DNA of 64,000 nt from Akkermansia muciniphila. GTDB taxonomy: Bacteria > Verrucomicrobiota > Verrucomicrobiia > Limisphaerales > BJHT01. A program made the position numbers and the translations under genes. Location of the stretch: NCBI GenBank assembly GCA_945861535.1, contig CAMAUZ010000027.1, forward strand, positions 19,435 through 83,434, written 5' to 3'. The notes beneath the pieces were generated by a model. That model saw only the letters and a list, made by a program, of their open reading frames with translations. It had not been told where the DNA came from and searched no databases. Shown piece after piece: positions 24,701 through 33,247 of the stretch. Position 1 is the stretch's first letter. Each line of letters begins with the position of its first letter.

Positions 24701-27285
24701 GCGTCCACGAGGAACGCGGCCGCGCCCGATGGGACGCTCGTGTCCCACGCCGCCACGCCGTCGCCGCGCGCGGTGGCGAGAAATTCCACGCGCGCCGCAC
24801 CGGTCGCCTCGGAATTAAGCTTCACGCCGCAGGGCGTCTGCGCGGCCTGGCCGGCGACATAGACGATGGGCTGCGGGCCGGGCGGGTTGGCGGCGGGATC
24901 ATCAAGCTGCTCGCGAGTCTGGCGCGCGGCGGCGAGCAACTGCGCTTTTTTCCCCACCTCCTCCGGCGTGCCTGCGGCAAGCTCGGCTCCGGCCTGTTGC
25001 CAAATTTCCAGCGCGAAGAAATCCACCGGCTTGCCGTCGGGCGTGGCGCCCGGTCGCGGCAGCATTTCCAACAGGCCCGGGAAACGCCCGAGGAGTGCGA
25101 CCAATTGCCTGATGCTGTGCTGGCGGTCCAGCGCGCTCAGCATTTGCAGCGACTGCTCGCGGCCCAGCAGCAGCCGGGGGATGACGTAGCTGCCGGCGGA
25201 CGGCGTGCCCAGCAGCAGCACGCGCGCGCCCTCGCGGTCGCAGAGGCGACGCCAGACCGCGGGGCGTTCGGCGATGAGCACGCGCACGAGCAGCCCGCCC
25301 ATGCCATGCGCGAGCACGCGCACGGGCAGGCGCGCGGCTTCGGTTTCATTGAGCTTGGCGGTGATCGCGTCGGCCAGGCGGAGGGCTTCTGCGCGGAGCG
25401 ACTGGCGCCAGTCGAAGGGAAACGCGAAGACGTCGTGGCCGTTCTCGAGGAGGAACTTCACCAGGTCGCCGTAGTAATTGCCGAGCAGGCCGTCGGGTTC
25501 GATCCCGTGTCCAGCAATGCCCAGTTCGCTGAGGCGGCCCAGCGCGACCTCGAGCGGCTCCAGCCAGAGGCGTTCGCGATTCTTGGTGAGCGGATTCTCC
25601 TTGGTCAGATGGCTGCCCATGAAGCCGGGCAGGACGAACACGACCTGGCGCGGGCCGGAGCTTGCGCGCGACGTTTGCATGTCGCGCGAGGCTTCTGTGT
25701 CAGGCGACGGCTGGGTGCCGCCGCGCACGGCGTCGCGCGCGGGCTGGCGCAGGTCGTCCGACAGCGGACTGAAATCGCGTTCGAAGCCCGGGGCGCGGGT
25801 CAGGCCCGCCAGCAGCCGACGGGCGGTGTTCGGGTTTTTGAAATAATGGAAATGGTTTACCTCCGGCCCTTGGTCAAAAAAATACCGGGGCGCAACGGAC
25901 CGCGCCGCGCCACCGTACATGGCGCTGGTGTTGACAATCAGATCGTGGTCTTCGCCGTAAAACAGATTCGGCAGCAGCATTTTCAGGCGGCCCCAGAGAC
26001 CTTCGCCGGCGGCTCCGCCGGCGATCACCGTCAAATCCGCCGCAACCGTGAAGGCGGGATTGTTCAGAAAACACACCAACGCCGAGAGCGGCATCTGCGC
26101 CTCGAGGCCGGGGAGCGTGTGCGGCTCGGTGCGTTCCCTGGCCACGGCGAGCACGAGATCCAGCGCCATGTCGTAGGCCGGGTTGGCCTTCAGCCCGGCC
26201 AGCGACAGCACGTTGACGATGCTGGACAGCCAGAGGTCGAGGCGGCCGGAAGCGAGCGTCGTGCCGCGCGCCGGACACGCCACGCGCACGAAACGTTCGA
26301 CCGTGGGCTGCTGGTCCCGCAGTTGCTCCGCGAGCCGGGTGAGCGCCTTGCGATCCGCCGACCGGTCGAGTTTTTCCGCATCCGTCAGGTTCGGATCCGC
26401 ATCCGTCGGCGGGCCGGGGAAAAAGTATTCGAGATTGGTGGCGCTGAACGGATCAAAATTGCGCGCCGACGTGCGCTGCCCGAGGCAGAGGAGTTCGCCC
26501 ACCAGGCCGCCGCGCGAGTGACTGACCAGATGGACGCGCGCGTTCTTGGGCAAAAACCCGAGCAACTGCCGCGCGTTCTCCACCGGGCTTTCCGCCAGCG
26601 TCCGGTGCTCGAACGCGTACACGTGAGCGCCGTAAGACTTAAACAACTCGTCCTTCACCTGGCTTTGCGCCGGCTCCCACAAGCCGCCGAAACTCCCCAC
26701 CGTGCTCGAGGCCGTGCCATGGATGAAAATGAGCACAGGCCGGTCGGTGGGCAGGTCGTGTGGCGACGTCACCCGCGCCGCGAGCGGTTGGGCGGGCGAG
26801 CAGCGAAACAGCGCCGGGCGTTCCGGCAGGTGATTGTCGATGGCCTCGGCAATGGCCATGGCGGTGAGCTGCGGGAGATTGCCGTCCCGCGCGCCCACTA
26901 CGAGCACGCGCACGGCCCGCAGCAGCGCGGTGCCCAGGCCGCGGCTGGCGGCGCCCGCGGCCGCCAGGTCCACCGGGAACAGCTCCGGCACCGGGGCGGC
27001 GCCGGCGGCCGCCGCGCCCGCGCGCGCCGCCATTTTCACGCTGGGGAAATCGGCTTGGAATTGCTGGAACGACATCCACAGCCGCAGACCGCCCTCGAGT
27101 TCGAGCTCCAGCACGTCGTCGTCCGCGAACTCGAGATCGACGCCGCGGTCTCCCGCGCCACGCACCTGGTCGATTTGCACGGCGGCTTTTTGTTTGACCG
27201 TCACCAGCGACGGGCGCGCGGAACTGACCAGTTCGCTGGAGTGGGTTTGGGGTGCCGAGACACCGGGGATGCGGAGTTTTTTCAT
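21721..27285 (-). CDS. Giant CHAT-protease protein with two alpha/beta-hydrolase regions and a TPR-like tail
   Basis: The 1,854-residue product has no signal peptide. Regions in order: an N-terminal domain (1-150); a lipase-like alpha/beta hydrolase with an oxyanion HGTASS near 189 and nucleophile Ser257 in SHSRGG; a second hydrolase of LCAT type with LPGFMGSH near 549, where the nucleophile position reads A-H-G-M-G-G (Gly661); an alpha/beta region around 960-1150 (GGAVVIGLGQVGKLAAGNLS); and a CHAT cysteine protease domain with His1354 in LAGHGVYE and Cys1416 in FINCCHLGR, so the His-Cys dyad is intact. About 330 helical, TPR-like residues follow. CHAT proteases are caspase/separase relatives often controlled by repeat domains. 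The ATG at 27285 follows AGAAGG-like sequence; an upstream ATG at 27339 has no such site. The physiological substrate is unknown. Confidence 0.85.
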   Translation of the reverse strand: MKKLRIPGVSAPQTHSSELVSSARPSLVTVKQKAAVQIDQVRGAGDRGVDLEFADDDVLELELEGGLRLWMSFQQFQADFPSVKMAARAGAAAAGAAPVPELFPVDLAAAGAASRGLGTALLRAVRVLVVGARDGNLPQLTAMAIAEAIDNHLPERPALFRCSPAQPLAARVTSPHDLPTDRPVLIFIHGTASSTVGSFGGLWEPAQSQVKDELFKSYGAHVYAFEHRTLAESPVENARQLLGFLPKNARVHLVSHSRGGLVGELLCLGQRTSARNFDPFSATNLEYFFPGPPTDADPNLTDAEKLDRSADRKALTRLAEQLRDQQPTVERFVRVACPARGTTLASGRLDLWLSSIVNVLSLAGLKANPAYDMALDLVLAVARERTEPHTLPGLEAQMPLSALVCFLNNPAFTVAADLTVIAGGAAGEGLWGRLKMLLPNLFYGEDHDLIVNTSAMYGGAARSVAPRYFFDQGPEVNHFHYFKNPNTARRLLAGLTRAPGFERDFSPLSDDLRQPARDAVRGGTQPSPDTEASRDMQTSRASSGPRQVVFVLPGFMGSHLTKENPLTKNRERLWLEPLEVALGRLSELGIAGHGIEPDGLLGNYYGDLVKFLLENGHDVFAFPFDWRQSLRAEALRLADAITAKLNETEAARLPVRVLAHGMGGLLVRVLIAERPAVWRRLCDREGARVLLLGTPSAGSYVIPRLLLGREQSLQMLSALDRQHSIRQLVALLGRFPGLLEMLPRPGATPDGKPVDFFALEIWQQAGAELAAGTPEEVGKKAQLLAAARQTREQLDDPAANPPGPQPIVYVAGQAAQTPCGVKLNSEATGAARVEFLATARGDGVAAWDTSVPSGAAAFLVDAAHGDLPAHTDSFQAYRELLETGTTRRLPELPPAGTRGGAPEVLRSLLDQPVGVFPTVDELVAAAVGATPPSRRPKSRPTIAVTVVHGDLAFTRNAVLVGHYLGDAIVSAEAYLDRKLDGRLSERERLGLYPGELETTGVFLKPGGFPGGAVVIGLGQVGKLAAGNLSRAILHGVLRLVLAVLEAPATATELRPDGKRRLKFSSLLIGTGEGGLAVESAIRAILEGVSQARAALARAHLDRKLVIEGVEFIELQEDQAILAAQALGRLKSEPRLTSAFRFEAEVTVRSGGRRRAAVTEPPGWWDRLEITAKKDGTLRFVTLTRRARAEVVMVPTQRALTNPGRDAATARTLFQLLLPNELKDLAVSRLDLLLLLDEAAARFPWELLENRTAPKAERAGQSGRPLAVEAGLIRQLATAQFRRGVLHATDRAALVVGNPESEFANLPGAEQEASAVADALLRHHYDVTSHLRTHSLPIIDSLFARPYRILHLAGHGVYEHPLSPTTDAANPVCPCSESGEATPPKITGMVLGHDVFLTPAEVAQMPQVPELVFINCCHLGRIEDPKPRPPAQQNQLAANLATEFIRIGVRAVVAAGWAVDDAAASTFAVTFYEQMLGGATFGDAVRAAREAAYEQHPGVNTWGAYQCYGDHAFRLKNNGGNDDGDAGFGPFTHFREVVMAAENITGNAVRATTAAELSGLHRQLERLIKDTPEKWADHGEVCAAFGKAWGELGEFSNAIAQYRRAIASPKGAVPLPAAEQLANLEVRHAVVLFKGSDPAQRATATALLDTAEQRLENLLALGRTTERLDLRGSLEKRRAQISSTKPELKVALAGMEHYYRQALDHPPATTPAKNFYSSSNWLLARVLRAKLFPPKSPAQSPSADLLNEIETWRHAVESQTASASANAADLDFWAVASLADALLLHHLATDSLATNQNAVIARYRNARDCGATRKQTMSVLEHLDFIATVLATPSAGKRFTDTVKTLRAIGAAIAG

Positions 27286-27487
27286 AGCCTTCTCTTGTGG
27301 GTTGCCAGGACCATGAACCCAGCCGGGAAACCGACTCAAGCTAAATGAGATTCATCCGTTAGAGAGTGATCCTGTGGGGACGAAAACTGCGTCTGGCCGC
27401 ACCTTTTGCATGGCTGGAGGCCGCGGCGGCCGGGCACCGATTAAGGTGTTGAATTCACTTACGCACTACAACTAACCTCCGCGCGCG
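27286..27487. promoter_or_regulatory. Divergent intergenic region between the CHAT and Sel1 genes
   Basis: This is the only gap between the two giant genes, which point away from each other, so both promoters should lie here. An AGAAGG ribosome-binding site precedes the CHAT start. I see no palindrome strong enough to name as an operator, and none of the dispersed repeat families. Confidence 0.5.
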
Positions 27488-30400
27488 ATGAGCAATACCA
27501 ATTTGAAAACGCTTCTCACCAAGGCGTCCGAGGGCGACCCGAATGCGCAGTACGAAATCGGGCTGCTATTGACCAAGGGCGAGGGCGTGCGGCAGGACTT
27601 CGCCGCTGCGGCGGGCTGGCTGAAAAAGGCGGCCACCGCCGGCGTGATCGACGCGCAATTCGTCCTTGGCGCGCTTTATCAAAAGGGCAAAGGCGTGCCG
27701 CAGGATAGCGCGCAGGCCGTGACGTGGTATCGCAAGGCCGCCGAGCAGGGCGACGCCGCCTCGCAGTTCAACCTCGGCTATTGCTGCGAACTGGGCGAAG
27801 GCACGGACAAGAACCTGCCCGAGGCGCTCGCGTGGTATGCCAAGGCCGCCGCGCAAGGCGACGAGGACGCCCGCCAGGCCCACCAAGATTTGCAAGCGCA
27901 GTTGGACAAAGTCATCCCGATCACCGTGCCAGCCCGGCCTGCTGCGCCGCCCGCACCCGCGCCCGCCACACCGCCGACCCAGACGATTAGCTTCGCCGCA
28001 CCACCGGAACTGAAAGCCGCCACGGCCAGCAAACCGGCCCCGCCGCCCAAACAGCCCGAACCGCCCGAGCCGGTCGCCGTTGCGCCCGTCGTCGCCGCTC
28101 CCATGCCCGAGGAACCCGCCGCTCCAGCGGAAGCCGAAGCGCCCCTGCCGGACACCGAAGAAGAACTCCATCAACTCGCCGAGGAAGGCCACCCCGGCGC
28201 GCAACTCAAACTCGGTTTGCGCTACGCCACGGGCGAAGGGGCCGAACAGAACAACGCCATGGCCGCGCACTGGGTCCGCGCCGCCGCGGAACAGGGTCAT
28301 GCCGACGCCGAGTTCGCGCTGGGCGTCTTCTATCATCGCGGCCAGGGCGTCGCCCAAGATTTCAGCGAAGCCGTCCGCTGGTACGAACGCGCCGCCCAGA
28401 ATGGGAATCCGACCGCGCAGTTCAATCTGGGCTACTGCTACGAAATCGGTGAAGGCCTGCCCAAGGACGGCGAGCGAGCCATCCACTGGTATCAACAGGC
28501 CGCCGCCCAAGGCGATGCCGACGCCCGCCTCGCCTTGCAGGAACTCGGCGCGCCGGAACTTCCGCCCGCCGCTCCCGCTCCCGCTCCCGCGCCGGCTCCA
28601 GTCACAGCCCACGCGCCGGCGCCTGTGCCCGCACCGACTCCGATCCCGATGGCCGAGCCGGTTGCTCCGACCGCGCCTGCGGCTCCCGAGTGGGCGCCCG
28701 CTGCGATGCTCCCGGTCCCGGACATCGCCGCCCCCGTTTACCTAGCACCGGAGCCTGCCGCTCCACCCGCAGTTGAAAAGGCCGCTGTCCCCGCGCCGGT
28801 CGCGGCCAGTTTGCCCGTTGCGTCGCCCGCGCCGAATGCACCCGCCGTGCCCGCTGAACCCGCCGCACCGCTGATTTCCCTCCTGCCCGAACCCGAGATC
28901 GTCACCTCGCCCGAACTGCAACTGGCCGAGCCGCCGCCCGCGCCCGAACCGCCGAAACGCGCCGAGCCGCCGATGCCCGAGCCGCCCCCGGTGAAAGCCG
29001 AGCCGTATCAGCAATTGGTCGATGCCGCCGAAGCCGGCGATCCGCAGGCGCAATACAAACTCGGTCTCAAATATTTGAACGGCGACGAGGTCGAGCGCGA
29101 CGAAGTGCTCGCCGGCGTGCTCTTCCAGATCGCCGCCAGCAAGGGCGTTCACGAAGCGCAGTTCACCCTCGGCAAGCTCCATCACACCGGGCAGGGCGTG
29201 CCGCAGAATTTCGCCGAATCCATCCGCCACTACCGGATGGCCGCCGAGCAGGGCAACATCGGCGCGCAGTTCAAGCTCGCCGAACATTACCAGCACGGCG
29301 AAGGCGACCTCGCGAAGGACCCCGTCGAGGCCATCCGCTGGCACCGGCTCGCGGCGCAGAACGGCCACCCCAACGCGCAGTACACGCTCGGCAGTTTCTA
29401 CCAGACGGGCGAGGGCGTGACGCAGGACTTCGTCGAGGCCGCGCGCTGGTTTCATCAGGCCGCCGAACAAGGGCACATGCTCGCGCAGCACAAGCTCGGC
29501 GCGGCGTATCAGATTGGGCAGGGCGTGCCGCAGGATTTCACCCGCGCCGCCGAATTTTTCCGCCACGCCGGCGCGCAGGGCAGCCTCGATTCCAAGTACG
29601 CGCTCGGCCAGCTTTGCCTCCAGGGATCGGGGGTAAAAAAAGACGCTGCCGAAGCCGTCCGGCTCTTCACCGAAACTGCCAAGGCCGGCCACGCCGCCGC
29701 GCAATATCAGCTCGGCCTCTGCCAGGAACATGGCCTCGGCACCGCGGAAAATCTCCAGGACGCCGCGCATTGGTTCCGCCTCGCCGCCACGCAGGGAAAT
29801 GCCGAAGCGATGTTCAAACTGGGCGCGTCACTCGAACACGGTCGCGGTGTGCCGCAGGATTATCACGAAGCCATCGAGTGGTACCAAAAGGCCGCCGAAC
29901 TGGGCGTTGCCGAAGCGCAGGCCAAGCTCGGCGCGTTCCACGACCGCGGTCACATCGTCGCGCAAGACTTCGCCACCGCCGCCCACTGGTACGGCCTCGC
30001 CGCCGAGAAAGGCATCCCCGACGCCCAGGCCCGCCTCGGCGTGCTCCACGATCAGGGACTCGGCGTGCCGCAAGATCACGCCCGCGCCGCCCACTGGCTG
30101 CGCCGCGCCGCCGAGAGCGGCATCGTCGATGCCCAGGCCAAGATCGGCCAATACTACGACCAGGGACTCGGCGTCGCCGTGGACCACGCCGAGGCCGCCA
30201 AATGGCATCGCCGCGCCGCCGAGAGCGGCCATGCCGGCGCCCAATACACCGTGGGCTGCCTCTTTCAGGCGGGCCAGCATGTCGGCCAGGATTTCGCCGA
30301 GGCCGCGCGCTGGTTCACCCGCGCCAGCGACCAGGGAAATTTCGATGCGAACTACAAACTCGGCCTCTGCTACCAGCACGGGCAGGGCGTGAAGCAGGAT

Positions 30401-33229
30401 TATCAAACCGCCGTGCGCTACTTCACCCAGTGCGCTGAGAAGGGCCACCTCGACTCCAAGCTCGCCCTCGGTCAGCTCTACTTCGAGGGCCTCGGCGTGC
30501 CGCAGAATTTTGCGGAAGCCTTCAAAATGTTCAGCGCCGCCGCTGATGCCGGACACGCCGGCTCGATGCACAAACTCGGCCTCTGCCACGAGCAAGGACT
30601 GGGCGTGCCGCACGACGACGCCAAGGCCGCCTACTGGTTCCGCCGCGCCGCCGAAAAGGACGATGCCGCCGCGCAGTGCAAGCTCGCCCAGGCGCTCGAA
30701 AACGGCACCGGCGTTGCCGCCAATCCCGCCGAGGCCGTCCATTGGTATCGCAAGTCCGCGACGGCCGGGAACGCCGAAGCGCAGGCGCGAATGGGGCAGT
30801 TCCATCACCGCGGCCAGAATGTCGCGCGCGATCCCAACGAGGCCTTCAAGTGGTTCATGATGGCCGCCCGCCAGGGCGATGCCGAATCCGCCGCCAAGCT
30901 CGGCCTCTACTTCGAGCAGGGCCTCGGCATTCAGCAGGATTACGCGCAGGCCCTGCGCTGGACGCAGGAAGCCGCCAAGCACGGCATCCCCGACGCCCAG
31001 GCGCGGCTCGGCAATTTCTACGACCAGGGCCTCGGCGTCGGTCGCGATTACAAACGCGCCGCGGAAAATTTCCTCAAAGCCGCCGAACAAGGCGTGCCCG
31101 AAGCGCAAGCCCGCCTCGCGCAATATCACGAACGCGGTCAGGGCGTTCCGCAGGATCACGCGGAGGCCGTGAAGTGGTACCGCCGCGCCGCCGAGAGCGG
31201 GCATCCCGCCGCGCAATTCACCCTCGGTTCCATCCTCCAACGGGGCGACGGCGTGGAACGCGACCCGACCGAAGCCGCCCGGTGGTTTGGCCGCGCCGCG
31301 CAACAGGGCCACATGGTTGCGCAATACGAACTGGGCCTCTGCCAGTTGCACGGACGCGGCGTGTCGCAGGACGCCGCCGCCGCCGCGCGTAGCTTCCAGC
31401 AGGCCGCCGAACAGGGCCATCTCTCCGCCAAATTCGCCCTCGGCCAGCTTCACTACGAAGGCCTGGGCCTCGCGAAAAATGCCAGCGAAGCCGCGCGCCT
31501 CTTCCAGACCGTGGCCGACCAGGGCCACGCCGGCGGCCAATACCACCTCGGCCTCTGCTACGAGCAGGGCCTCGGTGTGGATCAGGATTCCAAGCGCGCC
31601 GCGCACTGGTTCCGCCTCGCCGCCGAACAGGACGAGCCGAACGCCCAATTCAAATACGGCCTCTGTCTCGAGGTCGGCAAAGGCGTCCCCGATTCCCTCA
31701 CCGACGCCATCGCGTGGTACCGCAAGGCCGCGCTCCACGGCAACGCCGAAGCCCAGAGCCGCCTCGGTAATTTCTACGACCGCGGACTCAACGTGCCGCA
31801 GGACTATCCCGAGGCCGCCCGCTGGTTTCAGCTTGCCGCCGCCCAGGGCGTCCCCGACGCGCAGGCACGCCTCGGCATTCTCTACGAACAGGGCCTCGGT
31901 CTGCCGCAAGATTCCACCCAGGCCGCGCATTGGTTCCAAAAAGCCGCCGAGCAAAACATCGTCGAAGCCCAGGCCCGCATTGGTCAGGCCTACGAACGCG
32001 GCCAGGGCGTGCCGCAGGATATTGCCCAGGCCATCCATTGGTATCGCCGCGCCGCCGAGAGCAACCACGCCAACGCGCAGTTCACCCTCGGCACGCTCTT
32101 CCAAAAAGGTCAGGGCGTCCCCGAAGACTACGCCGAAGCCGCCAAGTGGTTCATCAAGGCCGCCCAGCAAGGGCACATGGGCGCCTACTACAAATTAGGC
32201 ATCTGTCATCAGTTGGGTCAGGGCGTGAAGCAGAACTATCTCGAAGCCGCCAAGTGTTTCCGCAAAGGAGCCGAACAAGGCCACTTGGATTCCAAGTACT
32301 CCCTGGGACAACTCTACTTCCAAGGTCTCGGCGTTCCGCAGAATTATTCCGAAGCTCTCAACCATTTCCGCGAAATTGCCGAGAAAGGTCATCCCGGCGG
32401 CCAATATCAGCTCGGCGTCTGCTACGAACACGGACACAGCCTCGAGAAGGATATTAAGAAGGCCGTCCATTGGTACCGCCTCGCCGCCGCCCAAGACGAA
32501 CCCAGCGCGCAATTCCAGCTCGGCTACTGTCTCGAAACCGGCACCGGCGTCGCCGCGAACATCCAGGAAGCCGTCGCTTGCTTCCAAAAAGCCGCCGAAC
32601 ATGGCAATGCCGAAGCCCAGAACCGCATCGGGCGCTACTACGATGCCGGCCTGAATCTCCCGCAAGACCACGCCCTCGCCTTTAAGTGGACCCAACTCGC
32701 CGCCAAACAGGGCGTCCCCGAAGCCCAGGCCCGCCTCGGTCGCTATTATGACTGCGGCCTGGGTGTGGAACGCGACCTCAACGCCGCCGCCATGTGGCTC
32801 CGCCTCGCCGCCGAATCCGGTGTCATCGACGCCCAAGCCCGCGTCGGCCGCTATTACGACGAAGGCACCGTCTATGGCCAGGACTACGCCGAAGCCGTCA
32901 AGTGGTACCATCTCGCCGCCGACAAGGGCCACGTCGAATCCCAGTTCCGGCTCGGTCAATGCTACGAACTGACCAAAGGCGTCACCCAAGACTACGCCGC
33001 CGCGTACAAATGGTATAACCAGGCCGCCGCCGCCGGTGACAAGCGCGCCATCGAAAGCCGCGACAAAATCCTGCGCCTCATGAACCCCGGCCAGGTCGCC
33101 GACGCCCAGCGGCAAGCCACCGAGACCTACCGCGCCCAGGCCCAGAAACTCGCCACCGACAAAGCCACCCAGCACAAACTTAAGTTTGTCCTCGACTGGC
33201 AGAAAGCCAACCAGGACAAGGCCAAATAA
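27488..33229 (+). CDS. Giant Sel1-like repeat protein (43 repeats)
   Basis: The 1,913-residue product is almost entirely 36-residue Sel1 repeats (pattern A-Q-x-x-L-G-x-x-Y-x-x-G-x-G-V-x-x-D-x-x-x-A-x-x-W-x-x-x-A-A-x-x-G). I count three near the N-terminus, then a Pro/Ala-rich linker (about 147-217), three more, a second long Pro/Ala-rich linker (about 358-515), and 37 uninterrupted repeats to about residue 1850. A basic helical tail ends the protein. There is no signal peptide or TM segment, so it is probably cytoplasmic. Sel1 solenoids are protein-interaction scaffolds; no catalytic domain is visible. It is divergent from the CHAT gene and is followed within 20 bases by a small membrane protein gene. 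Confidence 0.95.
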   Translation: MSNTNLKTLLTKASEGDPNAQYEIGLLLTKGEGVRQDFAAAAGWLKKAATAGVIDAQFVLGALYQKGKGVPQDSAQAVTWYRKAAEQGDAASQFNLGYCCELGEGTDKNLPEALAWYAKAAAQGDEDARQAHQDLQAQLDKVIPITVPARPAAPPAPAPATPPTQTISFAAPPELKAATASKPAPPPKQPEPPEPVAVAPVVAAPMPEEPAAPAEAEAPLPDTEEELHQLAEEGHPGAQLKLGLRYATGEGAEQNNAMAAHWVRAAAEQGHADAEFALGVFYHRGQGVAQDFSEAVRWYERAAQNGNPTAQFNLGYCYEIGEGLPKDGERAIHWYQQAAAQGDADARLALQELGAPELPPAAPAPAPAPAPVTAHAPAPVPAPTPIPMAEPVAPTAPAAPEWAPAAMLPVPDIAAPVYLAPEPAAPPAVEKAAVPAPVAASLPVASPAPNAPAVPAEPAAPLISLLPEPEIVTSPELQLAEPPPAPEPPKRAEPPMPEPPPVKAEPYQQLVDAAEAGDPQAQYKLGLKYLNGDEVERDEVLAGVLFQIAASKGVHEAQFTLGKLHHTGQGVPQNFAESIRHYRMAAEQGNIGAQFKLAEHYQHGEGDLAKDPVEAIRWHRLAAQNGHPNAQYTLGSFYQTGEGVTQDFVEAARWFHQAAEQGHMLAQHKLGAAYQIGQGVPQDFTRAAEFFRHAGAQGSLDSKYALGQLCLQGSGVKKDAAEAVRLFTETAKAGHAAAQYQLGLCQEHGLGTAENLQDAAHWFRLAATQGNAEAMFKLGASLEHGRGVPQDYHEAIEWYQKAAELGVAEAQAKLGAFHDRGHIVAQDFATAAHWYGLAAEKGIPDAQARLGVLHDQGLGVPQDHARAAHWLRRAAESGIVDAQAKIGQYYDQGLGVAVDHAEAAKWHRRAAESGHAGAQYTVGCLFQAGQHVGQDFAEAARWFTRASDQGNFDANYKLGLCYQHGQGVKQDYQTAVRYFTQCAEKGHLDSKLALGQLYFEGLGVPQNFAEAFKMFSAAADAGHAGSMHKLGLCHEQGLGVPHDDAKAAYWFRRAAEKDDAAAQCKLAQALENGTGVAANPAEAVHWYRKSATAGNAEAQARMGQFHHRGQNVARDPNEAFKWFMMAARQGDAESAAKLGLYFEQGLGIQQDYAQALRWTQEAAKHGIPDAQARLGNFYDQGLGVGRDYKRAAENFLKAAEQGVPEAQARLAQYHERGQGVPQDHAEAVKWYRRAAESGHPAAQFTLGSILQRGDGVERDPTEAARWFGRAAQQGHMVAQYELGLCQLHGRGVSQDAAAAARSFQQAAEQGHLSAKFALGQLHYEGLGLAKNASEAARLFQTVADQGHAGGQYHLGLCYEQGLGVDQDSKRAAHWFRLAAEQDEPNAQFKYGLCLEVGKGVPDSLTDAIAWYRKAALHGNAEAQSRLGNFYDRGLNVPQDYPEAARWFQLAAAQGVPDAQARLGILYEQGLGLPQDSTQAAHWFQKAAEQNIVEAQARIGQAYERGQGVPQDIAQAIHWYRRAAESNHANAQFTLGTLFQKGQGVPEDYAEAAKWFIKAAQQGHMGAYYKLGICHQLGQGVKQNYLEAAKCFRKGAEQGHLDSKYSLGQLYFQGLGVPQNYSEALNHFREIAEKGHPGGQYQLGVCYEHGHSLEKDIKKAVHWYRLAAAQDEPSAQFQLGYCLETGTGVAANIQEAVACFQKAAEHGNAEAQNRIGRYYDAGLNLPQDHALAFKWTQLAAKQGVPEAQARLGRYYDCGLGVERDLNAAAMWLRLAAESGVIDAQARVGRYYDEGTVYGQDYAEAVKWYHLAADKGHVESQFRLGQCYELTKGVTQDYAAAYKWYNQAAAAGDKRAIESRDKILRLMNPGQVADAQRQATETYRAQAQKLATDKATQHKLKFVLDWQKANQDKAK
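29366..32929 (+). repeat. Higher-order super-repeat of eight Sel1 units, four cycles
   Basis: Unit type 1 (H-x-x-A-Q-(Y/F)-T-(L/V)-G) begins at residues 627, 915, 1239 and 1527, and a fifth partial match at 1815. The spacings are 288, 324, 288 and 288 residues, that is 8, 9, 8 and 8 exact 36-residue units. The other seven unit types recur in the same order, for example HLDSK-type, then HAG(G/S)-type, then a unit with a Leu-Glu pair, then NAEAQ-type. The second cycle holds one extra unit. Confidence 0.85.
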
Positions 33230-33247
33230 CCGCCGTCCCGGGCATGA

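Noticed and set aside
23209..27348. Open frame of 1,379 codons on the plus strand opposite the CHAT gene
   Set aside because: Its translation is Arg/Gly/Ala/Glu-rich without domain patterns, and it is the antisense of a protein with clear CHAT and hydrolase motifs. Such frames are expected in GC-rich genes.
29828..32176. Open frame of 782 codons on the minus strand inside the Sel1 gene
   Set aside because: It shows the same 36-residue period only because the Sel1 DNA is repetitive; the Sel1 frame carries the family consensus.
29366..32929. Possible CRISPR or DNA tandem repeat array
   Set aside because: The periodicity is 108 bases with codon-level variation and belongs to coding Sel1 repeats; there are no spacers or cas genes.
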